In this document: in pieces, positions 1-6,694 of the stretch | How positions within the stretch are numbered: the stretch's first letter is position 1 | How the letters are laid out: each line of letters starts with the position of its first letter | Assembly (NCBI GenBank): GCA_946886275.1 | Contig: CAMPIH010000127.1 | Coordinates: 1-6,748 of the forward strand | From: an uncultured Sphingosinicella sp. | GTDB taxonomy: Bacteria; Pseudomonadota; Alphaproteobacteria; Sphingomonadales; Sphingomonadaceae | DNA length: 6,748 nt | Direction of reading: 5' to 3' | The notes under the pieces: model-generated | Told to the model about the DNA's origin: nothing | The model's database searches: none | The model's input: only the letters and a program-made list of their open reading frames with translations | Translations under genes and position numbers: made by a program

Positions 1-978
1 ACCTCGATCCCGCAGCTGATGGAATATGATTTCCCGCCGGAGGCGCAGACCTGGCTGTGGCTGGCCTTCTTCGCGAGCTTCGCGGTAAAGATGCCGATGT
101 GGCCGGTCCATACCTGGCTTCCCGACGCCCACGTCCAGGCGCCGACCGCCGGATCGGTCATCCTCGCCGGCGTTCTCCTGAAGATGGGCGGATACGGCTT
201 CGTTCGCTTCTCGCTGCCGATGTTCCCCGAAGCCTCGGCGCAGCTGGTCTGGGTCATCTTCGGCCTGTCGATGGTGGCGATCGTCTACACCTCGCTGGTC
301 GCTCTGGTTCAGCAGGACATGAAGAAGCTGATCGCTTATTCGTCGGTCGCTCACATGGCCTTCGTCACGATCGGCCTGTTCGCCTTCAACCGCCAGGGCA
401 TCGAAGGCGGGCTCGTCGTCATGCTGAGCCACGGCCTGGTATCGGGCGCGCTCTTCCTTTGCGTCGGCGTGGTCTACGACCGCATGCACACCCGCGACAT
501 CGATCGCTATGGCGGCCTTTCGAACAACATGCCGGCCTTCTCGGTCCTGTTCCTCCTCTTCACCATGGCGGCGGTGGCGCTTCCGGGGACGAGCGGCTTC
601 GTCGGCGAGTTCCTGGCCCTGGTCGGCGCCTATGCGGCCAATAGCTGGGTCGGCGCCGTCGCCACCACCGGAATCATCCTCGGCGCCGCCTACATGCTCT
701 GGCTCTACTGGCGGATATCCTATGGCACCGCCCGAACCGCGGAAGCGGCGGCGATGCCGGATCTGTCGAAGCGGGAGCTCGCGATCCTCGCTCCGATCGC
801 CGCCGCCGTGCTGTGGATGGGCGTCTATCCGGAGAGCTTCATGGCGCCGATGCGGCAGGACGTGGACATCCTTCTCGAGCGGATCGAACGGGCGGCGCCG
901 CCCAGCGACGCGAAGGTCACCGAAGGCGCGCCGGCACCCGCGGAACCAGCCCATGACGGCGAGGAGGCCGCGCACTGA
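1..978 (+). CDS. nuoM: NADH-quinone oxidoreductase subunit M (complex I), 5'-truncated by window edge
   Basis: Membrane subunit of respiratory complex I and one of its antiporter-like proton-pumping modules in the inner membrane. The frame is open from base 1, before the first ATG at 19, so the gene begins outside the window. Proton-channel residues of the family are visible: Lys at fragment residue 30 (AVKMP), Lys at 61 (LLKMGG) and Glu at 203 (VGEF). Their spacings (31 and 173) equal those of E. coli NuoM Lys234, Lys265 and Glu407, so fragment residue 1 corresponds to about residue 205 and the Glu144 region is missing. The conserved block [14 protein letters not shown] follows the first Lys. 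The C-terminus is a hydrophilic Ala/Pro/Glu-rich tail, roughly 20 residues longer than the E. coli protein. The stop overlaps the nuoN start by one base (TGATG), as expected in a nuo operon. Identity is very secure. Confidence 0.97.
   Translation, partial: TSIPQLMEYDFPPEAQTWLWLAFFASFAVKMPMWPVHTWLPDAHVQAPTAGSVILAGVLLKMGGYGFVRFSLPMFPEASAQLVWVIFGLSMVAIVYTSLVALVQQDMKKLIAYSSVAHMAFVTIGLFAFNRQGIEGGLVVMLSHGLVSGALFLCVGVVYDRMHTRDIDRYGGLSNNMPAFSVLFLLFTMAAVALPGTSGFVGEFLALVGAYAANSWVGAVATTGIILGAAYMLWLYWRISYGTARTAEAAAMPDLSKRELAILAPIAAAVLWMGVYPESFMAPMRQDVDILLERIERAAPPSDAKVTEGAPAPAEPAHDGEEAAH
961..967 (+). promoter_or_regulatory. Ribosome binding site for nuoN inside the nuoM tail
   Basis: GAGGAGG, a strong Shine-Dalgarno match, lies 10 bases before the ATG at 978 and encodes part of the Glu-Glu-Ala tail of NuoM. 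It supports the nuoN start at 978 and indicates nuoN is translated both by its own site and by coupling to nuoM. Confidence 0.7.
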
Positions 979-2414
979 TGGCCAACAGCTTCCTCCTGGT
1001 CCTGCCCGAGCTGATCGTCACCGTCGCCAGCCTTCTCCTGTTGCTGGTCGCGGCATGGGCCGGCGACCGGTCCGGCCCGCTGCTGACCTGGCTTTCGGTG
1101 CTGACGCTCGGAATCGCCGCCGTCTTCGTCCCCGGGATCCGCGATTCGGGCGGGGTCGCCTTCGACGGACTCTTCATCGGCGACAGTTTCGCCGCCTTCT
1201 CCAAGATCGTCATCTATATCGGCGCCGCGGTGTCGATGCTGGCGGCGATGAGCTGGTTCGGGCGCGATCGCGATTTCCGGGCCGAATATCCCGTTCTCAT
1301 CCTCTTCTCGGTCATCGGCATGGGAATGATGGTCTCGGCCGGAGACCTGCTGACCCTCTATGTCGGACTGGAGCTGCTCAGCCTCGCCTCCTACGTCCTC
1401 GCCTCCTTCCAGCGTACCGACTCGCGCTCGGCCGAAGCCGGTCTCAAATATTTCGTCCTCGGAGCACTCGCCTCAGGGATCCTGCTCTACGGAATCTCGC
1501 TTCTTTACGGCTTCACCGGGACGACCCTGTTCAGCGGCGTCGCTTCGGCGCTCGGCACCGACGGCGTCTCGGAGGGCGAGCTGTTCGGACTGGTCTTCGT
1601 CCTCGCCGGCCTCGCCTTCAAGGTGTCGGCCGTGCCGTTCCACATGTGGACCCCGGACGTCTACGAAGGCGCGCCGACGCCGGTCAGCGCCTTTTTCTCG
1701 GCAGCCCCGAAGGTCGCCGCCATGGCTTTGCTCGTCCGGGTCACCGTCGAGGGGATGGGCCCGGCGCTCGAATCCTGGCGGCAGATCATCATCTTCATGG
1801 CGCTTGCCTCGACCATCCTCGGTGGCGTGGCGGCGATCGGCCAGCGCAATATCAAGCGCCTGCTCGCCTACAGCTCGATCAACAATGTCGGCTTCGCTTT
1901 GGTCGGGCTCGCCGCCGCGGGTCGCGAAGGCGTGTCGTCGGTGCTGTTCTACATGGCCGTCTATACGGTGATGACGCTCGGCGCCTTCCTCGTCGTGCTG
2001 AGGATGCGCGACTCCGAGGATCGGCCGGTCGAGACGATCGCCTCGCTTTCGGGGCTGTCGCGGACTCGCCCGGGACTGGCCCTCGCCATGGCCATCTTCA
2101 TGTTCAGCCTTGCCGGAGTGCCGCCCTTGTTCGGCTTCTGGCCAAAATTCCTCGTCTTCGACGCGGCCGTCGCGGCCGAGCTCACCTGGCTCGCCGCGGT
2201 CGCGATCGCGACCTCGGTGATCAGCGCCTTTTATTACATCATGATCGTCAAGCTGATGTATTTCGACGAGCCGGCACCGGCCTTCGCCGGCACACGTGAG
2301 CCGGTCGGGACGGCCTTGATCCTCGTGTCGGCACTGTTCGTCTCGCCGCTCGGCTACCTCGCGATCCCGGCGCTCGAAGGCGTGACCATGAACGCGGCGT
2401 CCGCGCTCTTTTGA
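978..2414 (+). CDS. nuoN: NADH-quinone oxidoreductase subunit N (complex I)
   Basis: Second antiporter-like proton-pumping subunit of complex I in this window: a 478-residue polytopic inner-membrane protein, close to the usual NuoN length (about 480). The family's charged channel residues are all present: Glu132 (YVGLELLSL), Lys215 (GLAFKVSAVPFH), Lys245 (SAAPKVAAM) and Lys390 (FGFWPKF). They correspond in order and approximate spacing to E. coli NuoN Glu133, Lys217, Lys247 and Lys395. The block FHMWTPDVYEGAPTPV is a family hallmark, and hydrophobic segments run through nearly the whole length. The ATG at 978 shares one base with the nuoM stop and has a strong upstream GAGGAGG. NuoN is usually the last complex I gene of the operon. 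Here the stop (2412-2414) lies inside the birA start region, so the transcript very probably continues. No frameshift or missing key residue is seen. Confidence 0.98.
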   Translation: MANSFLLVLPELIVTVASLLLLLVAAWAGDRSGPLLTWLSVLTLGIAAVFVPGIRDSGGVAFDGLFIGDSFAAFSKIVIYIGAAVSMLAAMSWFGRDRDFRAEYPVLILFSVIGMGMMVSAGDLLTLYVGLELLSLASYVLASFQRTDSRSAEAGLKYFVLGALASGILLYGISLLYGFTGTTLFSGVASALGTDGVSEGELFGLVFVLAGLAFKVSAVPFHMWTPDVYEGAPTPVSAFFSAAPKVAAMALLVRVTVEGMGPALESWRQIIIFMALASTILGGVAAIGQRNIKRLLAYSSINNVGFALVGLAAAGREGVSSVLFYMAVYTVMTLGAFLVVLRMRDSEDRPVETIASLSGLSRTRPGLALAMAIFMFSLAGVPPLFGFWPKFLVFDAAVAAELTWLAAVAIATSVISAFYYIMIVKLMYFDEPAPAFAGTREPVGTALILVSALFVSPLGYLAIPALEGVTMNAASALF

Positions 2415-3094
2415 TCCGCTCGGTCGCCGAAACCCGCTCGACCAACGAAGATCTGGCGGCGCTCGCCCGTGCCGGCGCCGAAGAAGGGCTTTGGCTCAGG
2501 GCGGAGCGCCAGACCGGAGGGAAGGGGCGGCAGGGCCGTCACTGGGAATCGCCAGTGGGCAATCTCCACGCGAGCACGATCGTTCAGCTCAAGCCCGAGG
2601 ACCCGCCGGCACCGACCCTCGCTCTGGTGGCGGCGGTCGCGCTTCATGAGTCGGTTTCGAAACATGCCGAGGGCGTGCAGATCAAATGGCCGAACGACCT
2701 CGTCGCCGACGGCGCCAAGCTCGCCGGAATCCTGCTCGAAAGGGAAGGGGACGCGGTCGTCGTCGGCGTCGGCGTCAATGTCGCCGCCCAGCCGGAATCA
2801 GTGGAACGCCCGGTGACCAGCCTGGCGAGACTGTCCGACGCGGCTCCGACCGCAGCCGCCTTGCTCGAGGGGCTTGCCGTCGGCTTTGCCCAGTGGCTGA
2901 CCTGCTGGCGCAGGGAGGGGCTCGACAGGATCCGTCTTGCCTGGCTCGATCGGGCCCATCCGCTCGGAACTCCGCTCGCTACCTCCGAAGGAAATGGCCG
3001 ATTCGACGGGCTCGAACCCGACGGGGCGCTCAGGCTTCGCTTGGCGGACGGCACCAGCCGTGTCATTCACGCCGGCGACGTTTTCCTCATCTGA
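2411..3094 (+). CDS. birA: Biotin--[acetyl-CoA-carboxylase] ligase, monofunctional (no DNA-binding domain)
   Basis: Cytoplasmic enzyme that makes biotinyl-AMP from biotin and ATP and attaches biotin to a lysine of biotin carrier proteins such as the acetyl-CoA carboxylase subunit. The 227 residues hold the catalytic core: the STN motif at 10-12, the nucleotide/biotin loop GKGRQGRHW at 37-45 (Arg40 corresponds to E. coli BirA Arg118), KWPND at 92-96, and Lys103 in KLAGIL, corresponding to E. coli Lys183. The last 50 or so residues resemble the small SH3-like C-terminal domain. There is no N-terminal helix-turn-helix, so it should not act as the biotin-operon repressor. The TTG start at 2411 is inferred: it overlaps the nuoN stop by four bases (TTGA), lies nine residues before the STN motif, and no in-frame ATG or GTG occurs in between. 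No Shine-Dalgarno is visible, so translation probably depends on coupling to nuoN. Confidence 0.94.
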   Translation: MIRSVAETRSTNEDLAALARAGAEEGLWLRAERQTGGKGRQGRHWESPVGNLHASTIVQLKPEDPPAPTLALVAAVALHESVSKHAEGVQIKWPNDLVADGAKLAGILLEREGDAVVVGVGVNVAAQPESVERPVTSLARLSDAAPTAAALLEGLAVGFAQWLTCWRREGLDRIRLAWLDRAHPLGTPLATSEGNGRFDGLEPDGALRLRLADGTSRVIHAGDVFLI

Positions 3095-3103
3095 GGGAAG
3101 GGA
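3093..3103 (+). promoter_or_regulatory. Ribosome binding site that decides the coaX start
   Basis: The purine run GAGGGAAGGGA overlaps the birA stop codon and ends four bases before the ATG at 3108. It supports that ATG rather than in-frame codons further upstream inside birA. Confidence 0.65.
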
Positions 3104-3107
3104 CGGG

Positions 3108-3899
3108 ATGCTTCTCGCCATCGATGCCGGCAATACCAACCTTGTCTTCGCTCTGGTCGAGGACGGAGTCATCCGGGCGCGCTGGCGGATCGCCACCGAT
3201 CCCCGCCGCACCGCCGATCAATATGCCGTCTGGCTCCACCAGCTCCTCGCGCTCGAGGGCTTTTCGCGCCAGGACGTCTCGGCGGTCATCATCGGCACGG
3301 TCGTGCCGCGCGCGCTCCACAATCTCGAAGTCCTCGCCACCAAATATTTCGGCTCTGAGCCGCTCGTGGCCGGCCAGGCACCGGTCGAATGGGGGGTCGA
3401 GCTCGACGTCACAGAGCCGCGTTCCGTCGGCGCCGATCGGGTTCTCAACGCCATCGCCGCCCATGCACTGTACGAGGGCGACCTGATCGTCATCGATTTC
3501 GGAACCGCGACCACGTTCGACGTCATCGACTTTAGCGGCGCCTACAAGGGCGGGATCATCGCGCCCGGGATCAACCTGTCGCTCGACGCCCTCGTGTCGG
3601 CCGCCGCCAAGCTGCCCCGGGTAGGGATCGTGGCGCCGGAGAGCCGAAGCGTCATCGGCCGGACTACCGAGGAACAGATGCATATCGGCATCTACTGGGG
3701 CTATGTCGCGATGATGGAAGGCCTGGTCTCGCGGATGAAGACCGAGATCGGTCGCCCCGTCCAGGTCGTCGCGACCGGCGGCCTCGCCACTTTGTTCGAT
3801 CAGCACACCGACCTGTTCGATGCGATCGAATCCGATCTGACGATTCAGGGACTCGCCATGCTCTACCAGCGAAGCCTTGGCCCGGATCGGTTGAACTAG
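3108..3899 (+). CDS. coaX: Type III pantothenate kinase (CoaX)
   Basis: Cytoplasmic enzyme phosphorylating pantothenate with ATP, the first committed step of coenzyme A synthesis. As a type III enzyme it is expected to need a monovalent cation and to escape CoA feedback inhibition (family knowledge). The 263-residue length fits the family (about 255-270). Visible motifs: the phosphate-binding DAGNTN at residues 6-11, RTADQYA, GADR with the presumed catalytic Asp110, DFGTATT at 130-136, the [11 protein letters not shown] segment, and the C-terminal TGGLA. The frame stays open upstream into birA from 2937, but the ATG at 3108 is preferred: it has a strong purine-rich ribosome binding site and puts the DxGNT motif at the N-terminus as in other CoaX proteins. 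It lies 13 bases after birA, consistent with one transcript. CoaX and biotin ligase genes are neighbours or even fused in several bacteria. Confidence 0.96.
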   Translation: MLLAIDAGNTNLVFALVEDGVIRARWRIATDPRRTADQYAVWLHQLLALEGFSRQDVSAVIIGTVVPRALHNLEVLATKYFGSEPLVAGQAPVEWGVELDVTEPRSVGADRVLNAIAAHALYEGDLIVIDFGTATTFDVIDFSGAYKGGIIAPGINLSLDALVSAAAKLPRVGIVAPESRSVIGRTTEEQMHIGIYWGYVAMMEGLVSRMKTEIGRPVQVVATGGLATLFDQHTDLFDAIESDLTIQGLAMLYQRSLGPDRLN

Positions 3900-3907
3900 G
3901 TCAGCGG

Positions 3908-3923
3908 CAGGCCGACCGGCCTG
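3908..3923 (+). repeat. 16-bp near-palindrome between coaX and the CAP gene
   Basis: CAGGCCGACCGGCCTG has 7-base complementary arms (3908-3914 and 3917-3923) around a central AC. As RNA it can form a 6-bp GC-rich stem with a GACC tetraloop. It fills most of the 24-base gap after the coaX stop and ends immediately before the ATG at 3924. No T-run follows, so it is not a standard intrinsic terminator. It could be an RNA processing or stability hairpin, a weak attenuator, a protein-binding palindrome, or chance in GC-rich DNA. Confidence 0.45.
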
Positions 3924-4526
3924 ATGGAACCTCAGATCCGCTTTCGGCCTTTTACCCGCATGTTCCGACTCGCAGTCCTGCTGTTGCTGTCCTCGGCTCT
4001 CGCGGGTTGCGGGCCTTCGCGCCCGCCCTGGGCGGACGGGGCCGTCATCCGGACCGAAGTCCCCGACGACGGGCGGGCCCAGAATCTCTCCGATCTGCCG
4101 CGCCGGCTGCTGGCGCTTCACAACCGGGAAAGGTCCGAAGCGGGCGTTCCGCCATTGTCATGGGACGCTCGGCTCGCCGCCGACTCGGCCGCTTACGGCC
4201 CTCAACTGGCGCGGCTTGGACGGCTCGCCCATTCGCCCCGGGAAAGCCGTCCCGGGCAGGGCGAGAACCTCTGGATGGGGACGGCGGGCGCGTTCAGCGT
4301 CGAGGAGATGGTCGGCGGCTGGGCCGGGGAGAGACGGCTGTTCCGGCCCGGAATCTTCCCGGACGTCAGCAGCAGCGGCCATTGGGCCGATGTCGCCCAT
4401 TATACGCAGATGATCTGGCCCGGCACGACGCGCGTCGGTTGCGCACTCCACCGGGCGTCGGGCTCCGATTTCCTCATCTGCCGCTACGCGCCGGCCGGAA
4501 ACGTCGTCGGACAGCGCGTTCCCTGA
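3924..4526 (+). CDS. CAP/SCP-domain (PR-1-like) exported protein, probable lipoprotein
   Basis: Small secreted-type protein of the CAP superfamily; bacterial members mostly lack a known function, so none is assigned. A hydrophobic leader ends in the lipobox LAGC with Cys29 as the predicted lipidation site, followed by a Pro-rich linker. The CAP domain spans about residues 55-197: [42 protein letters not shown] and CRYAPAGN. The four cavity residues typical of the superfamily are all present: His103, Glu114, Glu136 and His159. Cys173 and Cys186 could form a disulfide. The start is uncertain. ATG 3924 gives an unusual 12-residue extension with only a weak upstream GGCAGG. ATG 3960 gives a textbook leader with the lipid Cys at position 17, but no clear ribosome site. 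It follows coaX by 24 bases on the same strand, so cotranscription is possible, though a hairpin lies between. Confidence 0.88.
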   Translation: MEPQIRFRPFTRMFRLAVLLLLSSALAGCGPSRPPWADGAVIRTEVPDDGRAQNLSDLPRRLLALHNRERSEAGVPPLSWDARLAADSAAYGPQLARLGRLAHSPRESRPGQGENLWMGTAGAFSVEEMVGGWAGERRLFRPGIFPDVSSSGHWADVAHYTQMIWPGTTRVGCALHRASGSDFLICRYAPAGNVVGQRVP

Positions 4527-4535
4527 AACCTCAGG
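4522..4535. repeat. Short inverted repeat spanning both convergent stop codons
   Basis: CCTGA-AACC-TCAGG forms 5-bp arms with a four-base loop. It contains the TGA of the CAP gene (4524-4526) and, on the other strand, the TGA of putP (4531-4533). No T-tract is present on either side, so a bidirectional intrinsic terminator is not supported. Part of the symmetry simply results from two facing TGA stops. Confidence 0.3.
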
Positions 4536-6030
4536 AGCGGGCGGCCTGCCGCTGCGCGTCGCTCGCCTCGAAGGTTCGCACCACATTTTCAGGCGGCGCT
4601 TTGTCGAGCAGGCTGACGATGATGGCGGCAGCCCCGCAGAGGAGGAATCCGGGAACCATCTCGTAGATGATCGTCGTCAGCGCGGCGCCGCCTTCGAGCA
4701 CCGGCGCATAGATCCAGAACAACACCGTCGCGGCGCCGAGCACCATGCCGGCCAGAGCGCCGTTGCGGGTCATTCGCTTCCAGGTGAGGCTGAGGATGAC
4801 GATCGGCCCGAAGGCGGCGCCGAAACCGGCCCAGGCATTGGCGACGAGCCCAAGGATGCTGTTGTCGGGATCGTAAGCCAGAAGGATCGCGACCAGCGAG
4901 ACCAGGATCACCGAGATTCGGCCGACCCGGACCAGCTCGCGCTCGCTCGCCTCGCGGCGGAACCAGCTACGGTAGAAATCCTCGGTCAGCGAGCTCGACG
5001 AGACGATGAGCTGGGATGAGATCGTGCTCATGATCGCCGCCAGCAGCGCCGCCAGGAGGAAGCCCGTGATCAGGGGATGGAAGAGCAGGTCGGAAAGGAT
5101 GATGAAGATGGTCTCCGGATCGGCCACGTCGAGACCGGTCCGGGTCGCGTAAGCGAGTCCGACGAAGCCCGTGGCAAGCGCTCCGAGCAAGGTGACGAGC
5201 ATCCAGCTCATGCCGATCGCCCGCATCAGCGGCACGTCCCGGACGGAGCGCACGGCCATGAACCGGACGATGATGTGCGGCTGCCCGAAATAGCCCAGGC
5301 CCCAGGCCAGGCTGGAGATGATCGCGACGACGCCGAGGTCGCCGAGGATGTTCATGAAGGCGGGGTTGACCCGTGCGACCTCGGCGGCCGCGATCGCCGC
5401 GCCACCGATTTCGGTCAATCCGACGATCGGGACGAGGATCAGCGCGACGAACATGATCGCACCCTGGACGAAGTCGGTCAGGCTGACCGCAAGGAAGCCA
5501 CCGAAGGTCGTGTAGACGATGATCACTCCGGCGGTGAGCCACAGTCCGAAAGCGTAATCGGCGCCGAACGCGCTTTCGAAGAGCTTGCCGCCCGCGACCA
5601 TACCGCTCGAGGTGTAGAGAGTGAAGAAGATGATGATCACGAGCGCGGAGATCGCCCGAAGCGCGCGGCTCCTGTCCTCGAACCGGTTCTCGAAGAATTG
5701 CGGCACGGTGATCGAATCGCCCGCCTGCTCGGTATGGGCGCGAAGCCTCGGCGCAACGACGAGATAATTGGCGAAGGCGCCGGCAAGAAGGCCGATGGCG
5801 ATCCAGCTCGAGCTGATCCCCGACAGGTACATCGCCCCGGGGAGACCCATGAGCAGCCAGCCGCTCATGTCGGCGGCGCCTGCCGAAAGCGCGGCGACGG
5901 CCGGACCGAGATCTCGTCCGCCGAGCAGGAAGCCTTTGATGTCCTGCGTCGACTTCCGCCACGCATAGAAGCCGATGGCGAGCATGCCGACGAAGTAGAT
6001 GGTCAGCGAAATGATGGCGCCGGCTTCCAT
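4531..6030 (-). CDS. putP: Sodium/proline symporter (solute:sodium symporter family)
   Basis: Inner-membrane carrier expected to import L-proline with Na+. The 499 residues match E. coli PutP (502) and are hydrophobic throughout, consistent with the 13-helix LeuT-type fold. Residues important in E. coli PutP have clear counterparts: Asp54 and Ser56 in ADMSGW (Asp55, Ser57), Arg39 in GGRDLG (Arg40), Trp243, Tyr247 and Pro251 in AWGLGYFGQPHIIVRF (Trp244, Tyr248, Pro252), and Ser335-Thr336 in MSTIS (Ser340-Thr341). The pattern SSSLTEDFY is also typical. These support proline specificity rather than a generic family member, though the substrate remains inferred. The ATG at 6030 has a GGGGGAG ribosome site eight bases upstream. 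It faces the CAP gene tail-to-tail with four bases between and diverges from the isomerase gene over 87 bases. No putA or putR is in the window, so a role in catabolism versus osmotic or general uptake cannot be told. Confidence 0.95.
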   Translation of the reverse strand: MEAGAIISLTIYFVGMLAIGFYAWRKSTQDIKGFLLGGRDLGPAVAALSAGAADMSGWLLMGLPGAMYLSGISSSWIAIGLLAGAFANYLVVAPRLRAHTEQAGDSITVPQFFENRFEDRSRALRAISALVIIIFFTLYTSSGMVAGGKLFESAFGADYAFGLWLTAGVIIVYTTFGGFLAVSLTDFVQGAIMFVALILVPIVGLTEIGGAAIAAAEVARVNPAFMNILGDLGVVAIISSLAWGLGYFGQPHIIVRFMAVRSVRDVPLMRAIGMSWMLVTLLGALATGFVGLAYATRTGLDVADPETIFIILSDLLFHPLITGFLLAALLAAIMSTISSQLIVSSSSLTEDFYRSWFRREASERELVRVGRISVILVSLVAILLAYDPDNSILGLVANAWAGFGAAFGPIVILSLTWKRMTRNGALAGMVLGAATVLFWIYAPVLEGGAALTTIIYEMVPGFLLCGAAAIIVSLLDKAPPENVVRTFEASDAQRQAARS

Positions 6031-6038
6031 GCCTCATA

Positions 6039-6045
6039 CTCCCCC
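6039..6045 (-). promoter_or_regulatory. putP: Ribosome binding site for putP
   Basis: GGGGGAG on the minus strand, eight bases before the putP ATG. It supports the start at 6030. An out-of-frame ATG lies between the two, at 6037-6035. Confidence 0.55.
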
Positions 6046-6054
6046 GATGCGGTC

Positions 6055-6095
6055 CACTTCGCACCGCGCGTCATCGAGCACATTGCACCGCGTGT
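6055..6095. repeat. Imperfect 17-bp direct repeat in the putP/isomerase divergent promoter region
   Basis: Copies at 6055-6071 and 6079-6095 match at 14 of 17 positions with an identical core GCACCGCG, start to start 24 bp apart. They sit between two divergent start codons, where promoters and operators are expected. No convincing -35/-10 pair was recognised on either strand; TTGCAC at 6083 (+) and TTGAAA at 6101-6096 (-) are only partial -35 matches. The repeat may be a regulator-binding site or chance in GC-rich DNA. Confidence 0.4.
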
Positions 6096-6100
6096 TTTCA

Positions 6101-6116
6101 ACCGCGAAAAAGCGGT
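6101..6116. repeat. Inverted repeat just upstream of the isomerase start
   Basis: ACCGC-GAAAAA-GCGGT: perfect 5-bp arms with a six-base A-rich loop, ending one base before the ATG at 6118. In a + strand transcript the hairpin would occupy the ribosome-binding region, leaving the A-rich loop as the only purine run near the start. It could modulate translation or be an operator half-site pair; the arms are short. Confidence 0.35.
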
Positions 6117-6117
6117 C

Positions 6118-6693
6118 ATGGCTTATCGATTCGTGCTCCTTGCCTTGCTCATCTGCTTCGCCGGACCGCTCTCGGCTCAGCCCGTGCCCACACGGGTCCT
6201 TGTCGAGACGAGCGAGGGCAGGATCCTCATCGAGGTCGACGAGGCGCGAGCGCCGGTCACCGCCGCCAACTTCCTCAACTATGTCGACCGCCAGCTCTAT
6301 GACGGCGCCAATTTCTATCGCGCCATGCCCGGCGGCCCCGATCGAGGGCTCGTCCAGGCCGGCGTCGACCATCAGCGCCGGCTACCACCGATCGCCCACG
6401 AGCCGACCAGCAGGACCGGCCTCAGCCATGTCGACGGCGCCGTCTCGATCGCCCGCGATGCGCCCGGGACAGCGACCGCGGACATCACGATCATGATCGG
6501 CGACATGACTTATCTCGATGCCGGCGGAGTCGATCCCCATGGTTATGCGGTCTTCGGCCGGGTGGTGGAGGGGATGGACACCGTCCGGCGGATCCATTCG
6601 GCCCCGACCTCGCCGACCGAAGGGGAGGGGTCGATGCGCGGGCAGATGCTGTCGCCGCGGATCCGGATCGTCTCGGCGCGCCGGCTGCCCTAG
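6118..6693 (+). CDS. Exported cyclophilin-type peptidyl-prolyl cis-trans isomerase
   Basis: Predicted to catalyse cis-trans isomerisation of X-Pro bonds in exported proteins, in the periplasm. The 191 residues start with a signal peptide ending near LSA-QP (about residues 1-20). The cyclophilin domain follows: VLVETSEGRILIEVDEARAP, NFLNYVDRQLYDGANFYRAM (Arg68 corresponds to catalytic Arg55 of human CypA), Gln80 (CypA Gln63) and AVFGRVVEGMDTVRRI. Some pocket residues differ from the canonical set. Tyr143 at the CypA His126 position is usual in bacteria. Tyr132 replaces Trp121. Thr124 lies where Phe113 is expected, and Leu-Val stands where Phe60-Met61 is expected, with about four extra residues between Arg68 and Gln80. 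The ATG at 6118 is chosen because the signal peptide begins there; the open frame upstream is antisense to putP. The ribosome site is weak (GAAAAAG). Activity is likely but not certain. Confidence 0.88.
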   Translation: MAYRFVLLALLICFAGPLSAQPVPTRVLVETSEGRILIEVDEARAPVTAANFLNYVDRQLYDGANFYRAMPGGPDRGLVQAGVDHQRRLPPIAHEPTSRTGLSHVDGAVSIARDAPGTATADITIMIGDMTYLDAGGVDPHGYAVFGRVVEGMDTVRRIHSAPTSPTEGEGSMRGQMLSPRIRIVSARRLP

Positions 6694-6694
6694 A

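Noticed and set aside
509..2299. A 596-codon open frame on the + strand overlapping nuoM and nuoN
   Set aside because: The translation is Arg/Pro/Ser-rich with no domain, and it lies out of frame across two securely identified complex I genes. Long shadow frames are common in GC-rich DNA.
2937..3107. Upstream extension of coaX in the same frame
   Set aside because: It overlaps the conserved C-terminus of birA, and the DxGNT motif should be near the N-terminus. A good ribosome site precedes ATG 3108.
3087..4121. 344-codon minus-strand frame opposite coaX
   Set aside because: Antisense to a securely identified kinase, with biased composition and no recognisable motif.
6083..6111. TTGCAC (6083-6088) with a GAAAAA segment 17 bases later as a sigma-70 promoter for the isomerase
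   Set aside because: The -10 match is too poor to call. It is mentioned only as a partial -35-like sequence.
5077..6117. Long open frame antisense to putP and continuous with the isomerase, suggesting an N-terminal fusion
   Set aside because: The upstream part is an Asp/Arg/Glu/His-rich low-complexity translation, exactly antisense to a well-conserved transporter. The isomerase has its own signal peptide starting at 6118.
6118..6160. Isomerase as a lipoprotein, from a Cys at residue 13 in the leader
   Set aside because: LLIC does not match a lipobox because Ile precedes the Cys. The Cys lies inside the hydrophobic core, and a standard signal peptidase I site (LSA-Q) follows.
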